Positions 34,292-42,689 of a DNA stretch of 46,742 nucleotides are shown in pieces. Position numbers and translations under genes: made by a program. The stretch is taken from NCBI GenBank assembly GCA_003450735.1, contig DMEZ01000033.1, positions 379 through 47,120 of the forward strand, read 5' to 3'. The notes under the pieces are model-generated. The model was not told the DNA's origin and made no database searches. It worked only from the letters and a program-made list of their open reading frames with translations. The DNA is from Elusimicrobiota bacterium. Its GTDB lineage: Bacteria > Elusimicrobiota > Elusimicrobia > UBA1565. Numbering within the stretch: position 1 is the first letter of the stretch; every line of letters starts with the position of its first letter.

Positions 34292-36091
34292 ATGGAAAAC
34301 ACGCTCGCGCTCCTGCTCGCCGCGCTCCTGGCTTCGCCCGTTCTCGCCGCGCCGACCCCCATCCAGAAGGACGCCGAAAGCTTCGTCAACGCCTACGCCG
34401 GCTACTACCAGGGCCTCTACACCGTGGCGCAGGAAGCGTCCTGGGCGGCCTCGACCGACGTGACCCCGGAGCACGACGGCATGCGCATCGCCGCGAACAA
34501 GGCGATGGCCTCCTTCACGGGCAGCCGTTTCGCCATCGAGCAGGCCAAGCGCTACCTTGCCCGCAAGGCCGAGCTTAAGCCCCTGACCGTGCGCCAACTG
34601 CGGAAGATCCAGCTGGAAGCGGCCGAGAACCCGGCCACCCTGCCCGAGATCGTGGCCAAGCGGGTGGAGGCGGAGAGCCGGCAGTCCTCGGTCATGGATT
34701 CCTTCCAGTTCTGCCTGCAGAAGAGCACGGACGGGGCCTGCTCGAAGCCCGTCACGGCCAACGACATCGACGACCTCCTCCTCTCGACGCGCGACCTCTC
34801 CGTGCGGCTCCAGGTGTGGAACGCCTCCAAGGAGACCGGGCCGGCGCTTAAATCCGGCCTCGCCGAGCTGCAGGCCCTGCGCAACGCGGTGGCCCGGGAC
34901 TTCGGGTTCAGCTCGTATTTCGCGCTTCAAGCGGCCGACTACGGGATGACGACGGCGGAGCTGAGCGCGATGCTCGACGGCCTCCTCCGGGACATCCAGC
35001 CGCTCTACGGGCAGGTGCACTGCTGGGCGAAGCACAAGCTGGCCGAGCGCTATGGCCAGCCTGTCCCGAAGCGCATCCCGGCGCACTGGATCGCCAACCG
35101 CTGGGGCCAGGAGTGGCCCGGCATCGTGGAGGGGGTGGACCTCGACCCCTACTTCAAGGGTCGGCCGCAGGAGTGGTTCGTCAAGACGGGCGAGGACTGG
35201 TACGTGTCGCTGGGCTTCGAGCGCCTGCCCAAGGTGTTCTGGGAGAAATCCGACCTCTATGCTCTCCCGGCGGACGCCAAGCGCAAGAAGAACACGCATG
35301 CCTCCGCCTGGCATATGGACCTGGAGAACGACCAGCGTTCGCTCATGAACATCCAGCCGGACACCAATTGGTTCAAGACCACGCACCATGAGTTGGGGCA
35401 CATCTTCTACTACCAGGCCTACACCCGCCCCGAGGTGCCCGTCCTGCTTCGGCGCGGGGCGAACCGGGCCTTCCACGAGGGCATCGCGGAGCTGGGCTCC
35501 ATGGCGGCCACGCGGCAGTCGTACCTGAAGCGGCTCGGGGTCTTGCCGGCCGACAAGCAGATCGACCCGACGCAGTGGCTGCTCAACGAGGCCCTCGTCG
35601 AGACCGTCACCTTCCTGCCCTGGGCGGCCGGCACCATCACGGCCTGGGAGAAGGATCTCTACGAGAACGACCTCTCCACCGCCCAGTGGAACGCGCGCTG
35701 GTGGGACTACGTTTCCAAGTACCAGGGGATCGAGCCGCCCGCCCCGCGGGGCGAGGAGTTCTGCGACGCCTGCACCAAGACGCACGTCAACGACGCGCCG
35801 GCCTACTACTACAACTACGCCGTCGCGACCATCCTCAAGTATCACCTCCACGCCCACATCTGCCGGAACATCCTGAAGACCGAGCCCTACGCCTGCGAGT
35901 ACACCGGGCACAAGGAGGTCGGGGACTTCCTCAAGGGCATCATGGCCGCGGGCGCGACGCGGGACTGGCGCGAACTCATCAAGGAGAAGACCGGCTCCGA
36001 GCTGAGCACGAAGGCCATGATGGACTACTTCCAGCCTCTGAGGGCGCACCTCCAGAAGGAGAACGCCGGCCGCGACTGCCGCTGGGAGTGA
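34292..36091 (+). CDS. Secreted M2-family peptidyl-dipeptidase (ACE-like)
   Basis: 599-residue exported zinc peptidase of the angiotensin-converting-enzyme family, which releases C-terminal dipeptides. Signal peptide is ENTLALLLAALLASPVLAA. The zinc site is H366-E367-L-G-H370 in THHELGHIFYYQAY with third ligand E396 in RRGANRAFHEGIAE, aligned with ACE's HHEMGH and GANPGFHEAIGD, with two extra residues between them here. Length equals one ACE domain. Bacterial M2 enzymes exist but are scattered. It is followed after one base by the pilin-domain membrane protein. Confidence 0.9.
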   Translation: MENTLALLLAALLASPVLAAPTPIQKDAESFVNAYAGYYQGLYTVAQEASWAASTDVTPEHDGMRIAANKAMASFTGSRFAIEQAKRYLARKAELKPLTVRQLRKIQLEAAENPATLPEIVAKRVEAESRQSSVMDSFQFCLQKSTDGACSKPVTANDIDDLLLSTRDLSVRLQVWNASKETGPALKSGLAELQALRNAVARDFGFSSYFALQAADYGMTTAELSAMLDGLLRDIQPLYGQVHCWAKHKLAERYGQPVPKRIPAHWIANRWGQEWPGIVEGVDLDPYFKGRPQEWFVKTGEDWYVSLGFERLPKVFWEKSDLYALPADAKRKKNTHASAWHMDLENDQRSLMNIQPDTNWFKTTHHELGHIFYYQAYTRPEVPVLLRRGANRAFHEGIAELGSMAATRQSYLKRLGVLPADKQIDPTQWLLNEALVETVTFLPWAAGTITAWEKDLYENDLSTAQWNARWWDYVSKYQGIEPPAPRGEEFCDACTKTHVNDAPAYYYNYAVATILKYHLHAHICRNILKTEPYACEYTGHKEVGDFLKGIMAAGATRDWRELIKEKTGSELSTKAMMDYFQPLRAHLQKENAGRDCRWE

Positions 36092-36092
36092 T

Positions 36093-37049
36093 GTGATCCG
36101 CCGACACCTCTCCTTCATCCTGATCTCTGCGCTCGCGAGCGCGGCCTCGAGCGGGCTGCTCCTCGCTCCGGGCCTGCGCGCGGGCTGGCTGGGGGCCTGC
36201 CTGGCCTTGGGGATCGTTTTCCTGAATTACAAGAACGGCCCGGAGCTGGACGCGGGGCGGGCTCCCTCGCTGCTCTGGGTGCTGCCGGCCGGGCTCCTGG
36301 CGGGGCTTGCCGCGGGGCTGCCGCTCTCCTTCATCGGCGGGCTGGATGGATTCGACATGTTCATCACTCCCAAGGGCTGGCCGATGCTTTTGGCGGGGTT
36401 GGGGTATGGAGTCCTGCTGGGCGGAGCCTACGCCCTGCGCTGGCGCTTCTCTCCGGGCTGGAAGCGGAGCGTCGCGGTGGTCGTCCTGCTCGTCTTCGGG
36501 GGCTGGCTGGCTGGAACGCTGAGGGGCATGACCTTCGAGGCGGCCGAGGCGGCTGCCGGGGTCAGCCTCATCACGGGCGTCCCCTTCGCGCTGTTCTGGG
36601 CCAGCGCGGTGACGGACTACGACCCCGCCTACACCCTTGAGCGCTGGGCTGGCACGGCCGAGCCAGGACGAAGGACAGGCTGGGCCACCTATCTCGTCGT
36701 CGGCGTCGTGACCATGGTGTTCCTGGGCATGGGCTTGCCGAGCATGCACGGTCTCATGGAGAGCGGCAAGGAAGCCGGGACCAAGGGCAACCTCGGCAGC
36801 ATCCGCAGCGCTCTTCAGATCTACTACGGGGACAACGAGGGGATCTCTCCGGAGAGCCTCGGACCGCTGACGATCGGCAGTAGATACCTGCCAGCCATCC
36901 CGCAGGCCAAGCCGGGCGCGCATCACCCGCCTTCCTCCGCGGTCAAGCCGGCCTTGGACGACTCGGGCGGCTGGGTGTATTCCGACGGCTCGGTGTTCGT
37001 GAACTGCACTCACACGGACGCTCGCGGCAGCGTCTGGACAAGCTACTGA
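36093..37049 (+). CDS. Polytopic membrane protein with C-terminal type IV pilin-like domain
   Basis: 318 residues starting with GTG. About six hydrophobic segments fill residues 8-185; another (WATYLVVGVVTMVFLGMGL) begins near 197 and runs into SGKEAGTKGNLGSIRSALQI, then YYGDNEGISPESL, YLPAIPQAK and GGWVYSDGSVFVNC. This last part has the layout of pilins and pseudopilins: a hydrophobic helix continuing as an amphipathic helix, then a small beta domain. No prepilin peptidase site (Gly before Phe/Met, Glu at +5) precedes the helix, so it should stay membrane-embedded rather than be assembled. The stop overlaps the next start (TGATG). Function unknown. Confidence 0.72.
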   Translation: MIRRHLSFILISALASAASSGLLLAPGLRAGWLGACLALGIVFLNYKNGPELDAGRAPSLLWVLPAGLLAGLAAGLPLSFIGGLDGFDMFITPKGWPMLLAGLGYGVLLGGAYALRWRFSPGWKRSVAVVVLLVFGGWLAGTLRGMTFEAAEAAAGVSLITGVPFALFWASAVTDYDPAYTLERWAGTAEPGRRTGWATYLVVGVVTMVFLGMGLPSMHGLMESGKEAGTKGNLGSIRSALQIYYGDNEGISPESLGPLTIGSRYLPAIPQAKPGAHHPPSSAVKPALDDSGGWVYSDGSVFVNCTHTDARGSVWTSY

Positions 37050-38527
37050 TGAGGCCGTGGGCCCTCCTGCTGGGGGCGGCCGGGCTTTTGTACCTCGCCG
37101 CCTCCAACGCGGTCCCCTTCGGGCAGTACGTCGACGACGTGCAGTGGCTGCTCTACGCCGAGAACCTGCTCAAGGGCTCGGGGCTCAAGGCCTGGGCCCT
37201 CCTCCCCGTCCGCGAGCTCTCCCTGACCTGGGGGGTGCCCGCCGTCCTCATGCCGCTGCTCGCGCTCTTCGGGCGCAGCCTCCTGCTGATCAAGGGGACG
37301 TTCGCGGCGGCCTTCTTCGGCGGGCTCCTGCTCTTCTTCCTCGCCACGCGCCGCGGCTTCGAGGGCCCTCGGCTCTACGCCTACCTCGTCCTGCTCTTCT
37401 TCTGCGACTTCCTCCTGCCCTTCGCCGGGAGCGCCCTGAGCGAGCCGCCCTACCTGCTCCTCTTCGGGGCGCTCGTCTACCTGCTGGCTGAGCGGGACAT
37501 CCTGCTCTCCGAGCGCCCGAAGACCTGGGCGCTGCTCGGGGCTCTGGGCGCGGCCTTGGCCCTCACGCGCGCCTTAGGGACGGCGATGCTCCTCGCCGTG
37601 CTCGCGGAGCTCTGTCTGGCCCGGAGATGGCGGGCCGCGGTTGTCTTCACGGTTTCCGCCGCGGTCTGCTCGACGCCCTACCTCCTCTACGCGGCGCAGG
37701 GGGAGGGCCGGGTGAATTTCTACGGGATCTACTGGGAGTCGCTCTCGAGCGCCGGCGCGCTGGGCGTCTTCGCCGGCAACGCCTGGTTCTACCTCAAGGG
37801 ACTCTCCTGCCTCAGCTTCCTCTACCTCCCCGCCCTGGCGCCCTCTTCCGCCTGGGTGAAGGTCCCCTTCGTCATGCTCTGTCTAGCCCTGGTCGGCGCG
37901 GGGGTCTTCCGGGGCCGCCGGGATCCCTTCCGGCGCGTGCTCGCGCTCTACCTGCTCGCCTATCTCGGGGTGTGCTGCGCCTATCCCTACCAGGCGCCGC
38001 GCTACGTCGTGCCGCTCTACCCCGTGTTCCTGCTCTTCCTCTGCGAGGGCCTGCTCGCCCTGCCCTCCCGGTCCGCGGCGGGGGCGCTCTGCGTTCTGGC
38101 CGTCCTTGGGCTGGGGTCGAACCTGCCCGGGCTGAGCCGCACGCTGAAGGCGTCTTTGTCCCAGCCGCCGGAGGTCCCGCACGCCGCCTACGACTGGCTG
38201 CGGGCGAACAGCGGCGAGGGGGACTCGGTCATCTCCACGGACGCGGCGCGGATCTTCTATTTCACCGGAAGGAAGGGGCTCCTCACCGCCACGGGAGAGG
38301 ATGCGGCCGCCTTCGCCGCCGAGACCCGGAGGCTGAAGGCCCGCTTCGTCGTGGTCGGCGGCGGGGGGTTCGTCCCGGCGGCGCCGGGGCTCAGCGACCC
38401 CACCCGCGCCCTGCACAAGCGCAACGCGCGCTTCGCCGGCGACCCCCGGCATTTCCGCCTCGCGCACGAGGACGCCGCGGAGGGCGTGAGGGTCTACGAG
38501 CCGGCGTCTAGGTCCTTGGGCCCCTGA
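37049..38527 (+). CDS. GT-C-like polytopic membrane protein, probable glycosyltransferase
   Basis: 492 residues with about eleven hydrophobic segments and a C-terminal soluble part (~375-492). The first loop contains VDDVQWLLYAENLL, the Asp-Asp arrangement seen in lipid-dependent GT-C transferases (GT39/ArnT-like), followed by a helix pattern typical of that class. TRALGTAMLLA and YQAPRYVVPLYPVFLLFL also fit. Members transfer sugars from polyprenyl phosphate carriers at the periplasmic face. It is translationally coupled to the pilin-domain protein upstream, which might be its partner or target (inference). Confidence 0.7.
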   Translation: MRPWALLLGAAGLLYLAASNAVPFGQYVDDVQWLLYAENLLKGSGLKAWALLPVRELSLTWGVPAVLMPLLALFGRSLLLIKGTFAAAFFGGLLLFFLATRRGFEGPRLYAYLVLLFFCDFLLPFAGSALSEPPYLLLFGALVYLLAERDILLSERPKTWALLGALGAALALTRALGTAMLLAVLAELCLARRWRAAVVFTVSAAVCSTPYLLYAAQGEGRVNFYGIYWESLSSAGALGVFAGNAWFYLKGLSCLSFLYLPALAPSSAWVKVPFVMLCLALVGAGVFRGRRDPFRRVLALYLLAYLGVCCAYPYQAPRYVVPLYPVFLLFLCEGLLALPSRSAAGALCVLAVLGLGSNLPGLSRTLKASLSQPPEVPHAAYDWLRANSGEGDSVISTDAARIFYFTGRKGLLTATGEDAAAFAAETRRLKARFVVVGGGGFVPAAPGLSDPTRALHKRNARFAGDPRHFRLAHEDAAEGVRVYEPASRSLGP

Positions 38528-38592
38528 ACCCTAGTCCCATTGCCTTGATATAGAGTCCCTAGTAGGCCCAACCTGCTGCGGCCGCTATCCGC

Positions 38593-38598
38593 TATCCT
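38593..38598 (+). promoter_or_regulatory. -10-like element (TATCCT) 4 nt before 38603
   Basis: TATCCT then TTGG then ATG; an identical CGCTATCC unit precedes it at 38584-38591. No Shine-Dalgarno. A second ATG at 38609 could be used if transcription starts a few bases later. Confidence 0.4.
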
Positions 38599-38602
38599 TT
38601 GG

Positions 38603-40909
38603 ATGAGTATGAAACGCGGACTGGCGGCCCTGCTGGCACTCCTCCAACTGGCATGGTCGTCCTCTTTCGGCTCCTACCAGGCCCTCGCCCAGATCGTCGT
38701 CTCCCAGCCGGTCCTCAACGCCCCGGTGGTCCAGGCCGTCCCCATGCCGGGCCGCACGCAGCTCCCTTCCGCGGGGCTCAACGGCGGCCTGACCCTGACC
38801 ACCCTCTCCCCGCTCTCGACCCTGCCCACGGCCCTTCCGGCGCCGGCGCAGGCCGCGAAGCTCTCCGAGCTTCCGGCCCTCCAGGCTTTCCAGGCCCAGG
38901 CGGCCCCGAAGACGGTCGCGCAGGAGGCGGCCAGCCTTCCCGCGAAGCAGGCTTCCCGGCTCGAGACCCCGGTCCAGCCCGCCGCCGAGAAGGCTCCCCG
39001 GACACTCCAGGCTGTTTCCGAGCAGGTCACGAAGAGCCTCGAGCAGCCGGGGCTCCGGAAGGACGCCCCCGCCGACTCCTCCCGCGGGGCCGCCGAGCAG
39101 ATGTTCACGGCCCTCACCAGCGAGCGGCTCATCGCCGCTCCCGAGGCCTCCTTCGGCGGGACGGCGGTCGAGGCCGCGCTCTCGCCCGCCTTGCGCAAGG
39201 CGGCCCTCAGCGCCTCCCAGGCTTCGGCCCGTGAGTCCCGGCAGGAGCCGCCCTCCCCGACCGAGTCCGACCAGGAGATCCTGCAGGACCTCTCGAAGAA
39301 CGCTCCCGCCGCCGTCTTCTTCGACTACGACCTGACGCTGACCGAGAACGGCCCCAACGGCCTGAGCAAGCTCCCCTCCGAGGGCACGGTGCGGGCGCTC
39401 TCCGCGCTCCTCAAGGCCGGCGTCCCGGTCGGGCTCGTCACGGCGCGCAGCTTCGACCGCGAGGTCGAGGGCGCCGCGGTGCCGGATTCCGTGTTCGAGC
39501 CCCTCATCGGCCGCATCCCCGAGGCCTTGCGCCCCGGCCTCTTCTTCGCCGGACAGGTGGGCGGGGAGGTCGTGCTCTTCGACGCGAAGGGCCAGCCCGT
39601 GCGGGTGCAGGAGGGCGGCTGGAGCTCTATCGAGAAGACGATCCTCGAGGCCTCCATCCGGGATTCCCTCCGCGACCTCCAGGTCGCCGAGGAAGAGGTG
39701 GCGGTCTCGAACACCCCCTCGAAGACCTACATCCGCTTCAAGGACGGCGACCCCCGGGCGGCCCTCTTCGCCGACGCGCTCTCGGAGGCGTTCCGGAGCC
39801 GCGGCCTGCGCGCCGAGGTCCGGCAGACCAACGGCTGGGTGTTCTTCAGCAAGTACGACAAGGAGTACGGCATCCGCCAGCTCGTTACCGCGATGCAGGC
39901 GAAGGGCTACAAGCTGAGCGAGGACAACCTCCTCATCGTCGCCGACGACTTCAAGCTCCGCCGGGGCAGCGATGCCGCGATGGCTTTCGCCTTCCCCAAG
40001 GCCCGCGCCGTCAGCGTGGGCGACGCGGGCTCCGCCCTGCCGCCGAACGTGCGCCGGCTCTCGGTCAAGAACGCGGAAGGCAGCGTCCGGGTCATCGAGG
40101 CGGTCCTCAAGGGCTTCAAGGGCCCCTCGCCCCTAAAGACCCTCTGGGCCAAGCCCGGCGTCCGGCTGGCCGCCTCCTTCCTGGCGGGAGCGGCGTCCGT
40201 GGCCGCCTTCCCCTGGCTGGCCGCGAACGTGGCCGCGGTGGCCGCCGCGGGCAGCATCACCTTGAGCGTCATCGGCATCCCGCAGATCCTCCACCTCCAC
40301 AAGACGAAGAGCGAGGGCGTCAAGGACCTCGCCGTCGGCAGCACCCTCATCTGGTTCGCCGCGGCCGTCCTGCTGTCCGCGGTCTCCATCGGCAACGGCT
40401 CGAGCATCTGGTGGAACGCCGCGAACGTGGCGGGGGTGGCCGAGAGCGCGGCGGTGCTCGGGCAGATCAACTACTACAAGCGCGACGCCAAGGACTTGAA
40501 GGCGACCGCCCTGACCGTCGCGGCCTCGCTCGCCCCCCTGCCCTTCATGGCGCTGCAGCTCTTCATGCCGCTCTCGGTCTGGGTCACAGCGGCGTTCTGG
40601 GCCGCGATGGGTTTGCTGTGGGTCCTCAACTGGCCGCAGATCCGGCAGAACTACAGGATCTACCAGGCCGAGGGCCGGGCCCCGAAAGGCACCTCGCCCC
40701 TCTATCCGGCCCTGGTCGCGCTCGGCAGCCTCCTGCACCTCTATGCGGCGGTGATGGGCGGGGACGTGCGCTGGATGATGAACGCCGGCATCGCCATCCT
40801 GACCGCCGGCATCGTCCTGGCGCAGATCTTCTTCCCGGGCGCGGCCAACGCCGTGGTCGCGCCCCTCATCAAGCTCTCCGAAAAGCTCACTTCTTCCACT
40901 GCACGTTGA
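38603..40909 (+). CDS. Secreted-leader HAD phosphatase fused to PQ-loop (SWEET-like) membrane domain
   Basis: 768 residues in four parts. First a signal peptide (KRGLAALLALLQLAWSS ... ALA). Then ~190 residues of Ala/Pro/Gln/Leu-rich leader beginning QIVVSQPVLNAPVVQAVPMP. Then a HAD hydrolase (~235-500) with nucleophile D241 and D243 in FFDYDLTLTEN, VTAR, KEYGIRQL and VADDFKLRRGSD. Last, about seven membrane helices (~520-755) carrying two PQ-loop motifs, GIPQILHLHKTKSEGVKD (~557) and NWPQIRQNYRIYQAEGRAP (~676), as in SemiSWEET/MtN3 transporters. If the signal peptide works, the HAD domain is periplasmic, suggesting dephosphorylation coupled to uptake of a sugar or similar solute (inference). 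I know no described protein with this architecture. Confidence 0.78.
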   Translation: MSMKRGLAALLALLQLAWSSSFGSYQALAQIVVSQPVLNAPVVQAVPMPGRTQLPSAGLNGGLTLTTLSPLSTLPTALPAPAQAAKLSELPALQAFQAQAAPKTVAQEAASLPAKQASRLETPVQPAAEKAPRTLQAVSEQVTKSLEQPGLRKDAPADSSRGAAEQMFTALTSERLIAAPEASFGGTAVEAALSPALRKAALSASQASARESRQEPPSPTESDQEILQDLSKNAPAAVFFDYDLTLTENGPNGLSKLPSEGTVRALSALLKAGVPVGLVTARSFDREVEGAAVPDSVFEPLIGRIPEALRPGLFFAGQVGGEVVLFDAKGQPVRVQEGGWSSIEKTILEASIRDSLRDLQVAEEEVAVSNTPSKTYIRFKDGDPRAALFADALSEAFRSRGLRAEVRQTNGWVFFSKYDKEYGIRQLVTAMQAKGYKLSEDNLLIVADDFKLRRGSDAAMAFAFPKARAVSVGDAGSALPPNVRRLSVKNAEGSVRVIEAVLKGFKGPSPLKTLWAKPGVRLAASFLAGAASVAAFPWLAANVAAVAAAGSITLSVIGIPQILHLHKTKSEGVKDLAVGSTLIWFAAAVLLSAVSIGNGSSIWWNAANVAGVAESAAVLGQINYYKRDAKDLKATALTVAASLAPLPFMALQLFMPLSVWVTAAFWAAMGLLWVLNWPQIRQNYRIYQAEGRAPKGTSPLYPALVALGSLLHLYAAVMGGDVRWMMNAGIAILTAGIVLAQIFFPGAANAVVAPLIKLSEKLTSSTAR

Positions 40910-42620
40910 AATCCACCCCGGGCCGGGGCGGAGGGAGGGCCATCGGCGGCGGTCTGCCGTTCTCATCCCTCAGCGGCGCGCGGGGATGCTTCATGAGGAC
41001 CGTCCCCGCGTCTTCGACGACCTTCAGATAGCGCTCGTTCTTCAGGAACGCCGCCACGCTCGATCTGAGCGCCGGGTCCGCCTGCAGGATCCAGATCTTG
41101 TCGAACAGGATGTAGTCCGGCACGAACAGCCGGCGTCGGAAGGCCGGGTCGTCTGCGCGCGTGAGCGACTTGATGTGGCTGCGGCCGGCCAGCCAGGCGG
41201 TCATGTATTCCGAGGCCCACAGGGACGCGTCTTCCGGTATGCGCGCGGCCATCCGCGGGCCGCTCTCGAAATAGGAGCGCATGGAGTTGGGCGCGAGAGC
41301 CCGGGCCGCGCCGCGGAGGTTGAAGCCCCCGATGAGGAAGGCCCACGCGAGGAGCAGGGCGCTCCAGCCTTTGCGCCGGGCGAAGCCGAAAGAAGCGCAG
41401 ATCCCCGCGGCCATGGCCCACCAGAGCGGGCCGATGAGGTAGGCGGGGTAGTGCAGGAGGACTTGGTGATAGGCCGACGCGGGGTCCGCCATGAGGTTCG
41501 GAAGCGCGGTGAGGATCCAGGGGAGCGTCTGCCAGGAGGCCAGGACGCAGAAGAAGCCGGTGCTGTAGAGCATCCGCCAGAGCGGTTCCAGGTTCGTCAG
41601 CGGCCAGACGACCCGGGCGGCCAGCTCCCAGGGTGCTCGCAGGGCCAGCGTCACGACGGCCTGCGCGCTGTCGCCCAGGTTCTTGAAGTTGTCCCAATAA
41701 AGGAACTCGGCGGATTCGGGGTGCGAGCGGATGACTTTCATCTCGACGAGGAAGAGCAGGGCGGAGGCCAGGCAGACCCCGGCGCCGAAAAGCCAGGCTT
41801 TCCTGTCCCGCAGGCCCGAGCGGAAGGCCAGGTAGAGGCCCAGCCCGAAGAAGGTGAAAGGCGCCTGCTCGACGCTCAGCAGCATGAGCAGGAAGAAGAC
41901 GGCGGCGAGGAGCCAGCGGCGGGCCTCGGCGGCCAGGATCCCCCACAGGAAGAAGGCGGCCAGGCAGACCTGGGCGGCCAGGCTGGCGCCGCTGAGGTAG
42001 GTGAAGAACGGGCTGCTCAGGGAGAGCCACAGCCCGATGAACGCGGCGGAAGGCGAGCGGGCGCTCCTGTACACCAGCAGATAGACGGCGAAGGGCATCG
42101 AGGCGAGGCAGGCGGTCTGGACGAGGATGAGCATGAACGCGCTGTTCCAGAGCAGGAGGAGGGGGGAGAAGAGCGCGATGACCGGCATGAAATGGACGGC
42201 GAGGTAGCTGGGGAGACCGAAGATGGAGCTCTCCAGGGTGCCATGGTGCAGGAAATTGTAGGCGATGTTCGCCGTCGCTGCCGTATCCTGGGGAAGCTGA
42301 AAGCCGCGGTATTGGCAGTACTTGATGAACAGGAGCTCCCCGAAGACGCCTGCGAAGCAGGCCGTCAACCAAATCAGGTGCGTCGTGGTGCCGATGTCGC
42401 CGAGCCCCTCTAGGGCCTCCTCGGTCCGGCGGCGCGCGCGCGAAGAGAGCGCGAGGACCGCTCCAGCCGCGAAACTCCCCCACATCAGCCAGTCCAGGAC
42501 GGCGTTATGGACGAGGAAGGCCTTATGGGTGAACCAGGTGTCCTGGAGCGACCAAGCGAGTTCGATCAGCGGAAGGGCGCACAGAGCGATGGGTGCGATC
42601 GCGAGCAGCCAGGGATCCAC
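40887..42620 (-). CDS. DUF2079-like polytopic membrane protein
   Basis: 577 residues with about twelve hydrophobic segments and a soluble C-terminal ~130 residues. The pattern FIKYCQYRGFQLPQDTAA, then LPSYLAVHFMPVIALFSPLL and LILVQTACLASMPFAVYL, matches DUF2079, a family of predicted GT-C-type membrane glycosyltransferases of unknown substrate. The late segment (ARIPEDASLWASEYMTAWLAGR) is the periplasmic tail common to the family. It converges with the HAD/PQ-loop gene by 23 bases. The next minus-strand gene ends 70 bases upstream, so a loose pair of envelope glycosylation genes is plausible. Confidence 0.75.
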   Translation of the reverse strand: MDPWLLAIAPIALCALPLIELAWSLQDTWFTHKAFLVHNAVLDWLMWGSFAAGAVLALSSRARRRTEEALEGLGDIGTTTHLIWLTACFAGVFGELLFIKYCQYRGFQLPQDTAATANIAYNFLHHGTLESSIFGLPSYLAVHFMPVIALFSPLLLLWNSAFMLILVQTACLASMPFAVYLLVYRSARSPSAAFIGLWLSLSSPFFTYLSGASLAAQVCLAAFFLWGILAAEARRWLLAAVFFLLMLLSVEQAPFTFFGLGLYLAFRSGLRDRKAWLFGAGVCLASALLFLVEMKVIRSHPESAEFLYWDNFKNLGDSAQAVVTLALRAPWELAARVVWPLTNLEPLWRMLYSTGFFCVLASWQTLPWILTALPNLMADPASAYHQVLLHYPAYLIGPLWWAMAAGICASFGFARRKGWSALLLAWAFLIGGFNLRGAARALAPNSMRSYFESGPRMAARIPEDASLWASEYMTAWLAGRSHIKSLTRADDPAFRRRLFVPDYILFDKIWILQADPALRSSVAAFLKNERYLKVVEDAGTVLMKHPRAPLRDENGRPPPMALPPPRPGVDFNVQWKK

Positions 42621-42689
42621 GCGCGCTCCCGCGCTTTGAGGCGCGCGATGCGGAGGAGTGCGCGGCGTCTCTTGGGCGGGCGTGGTCCC

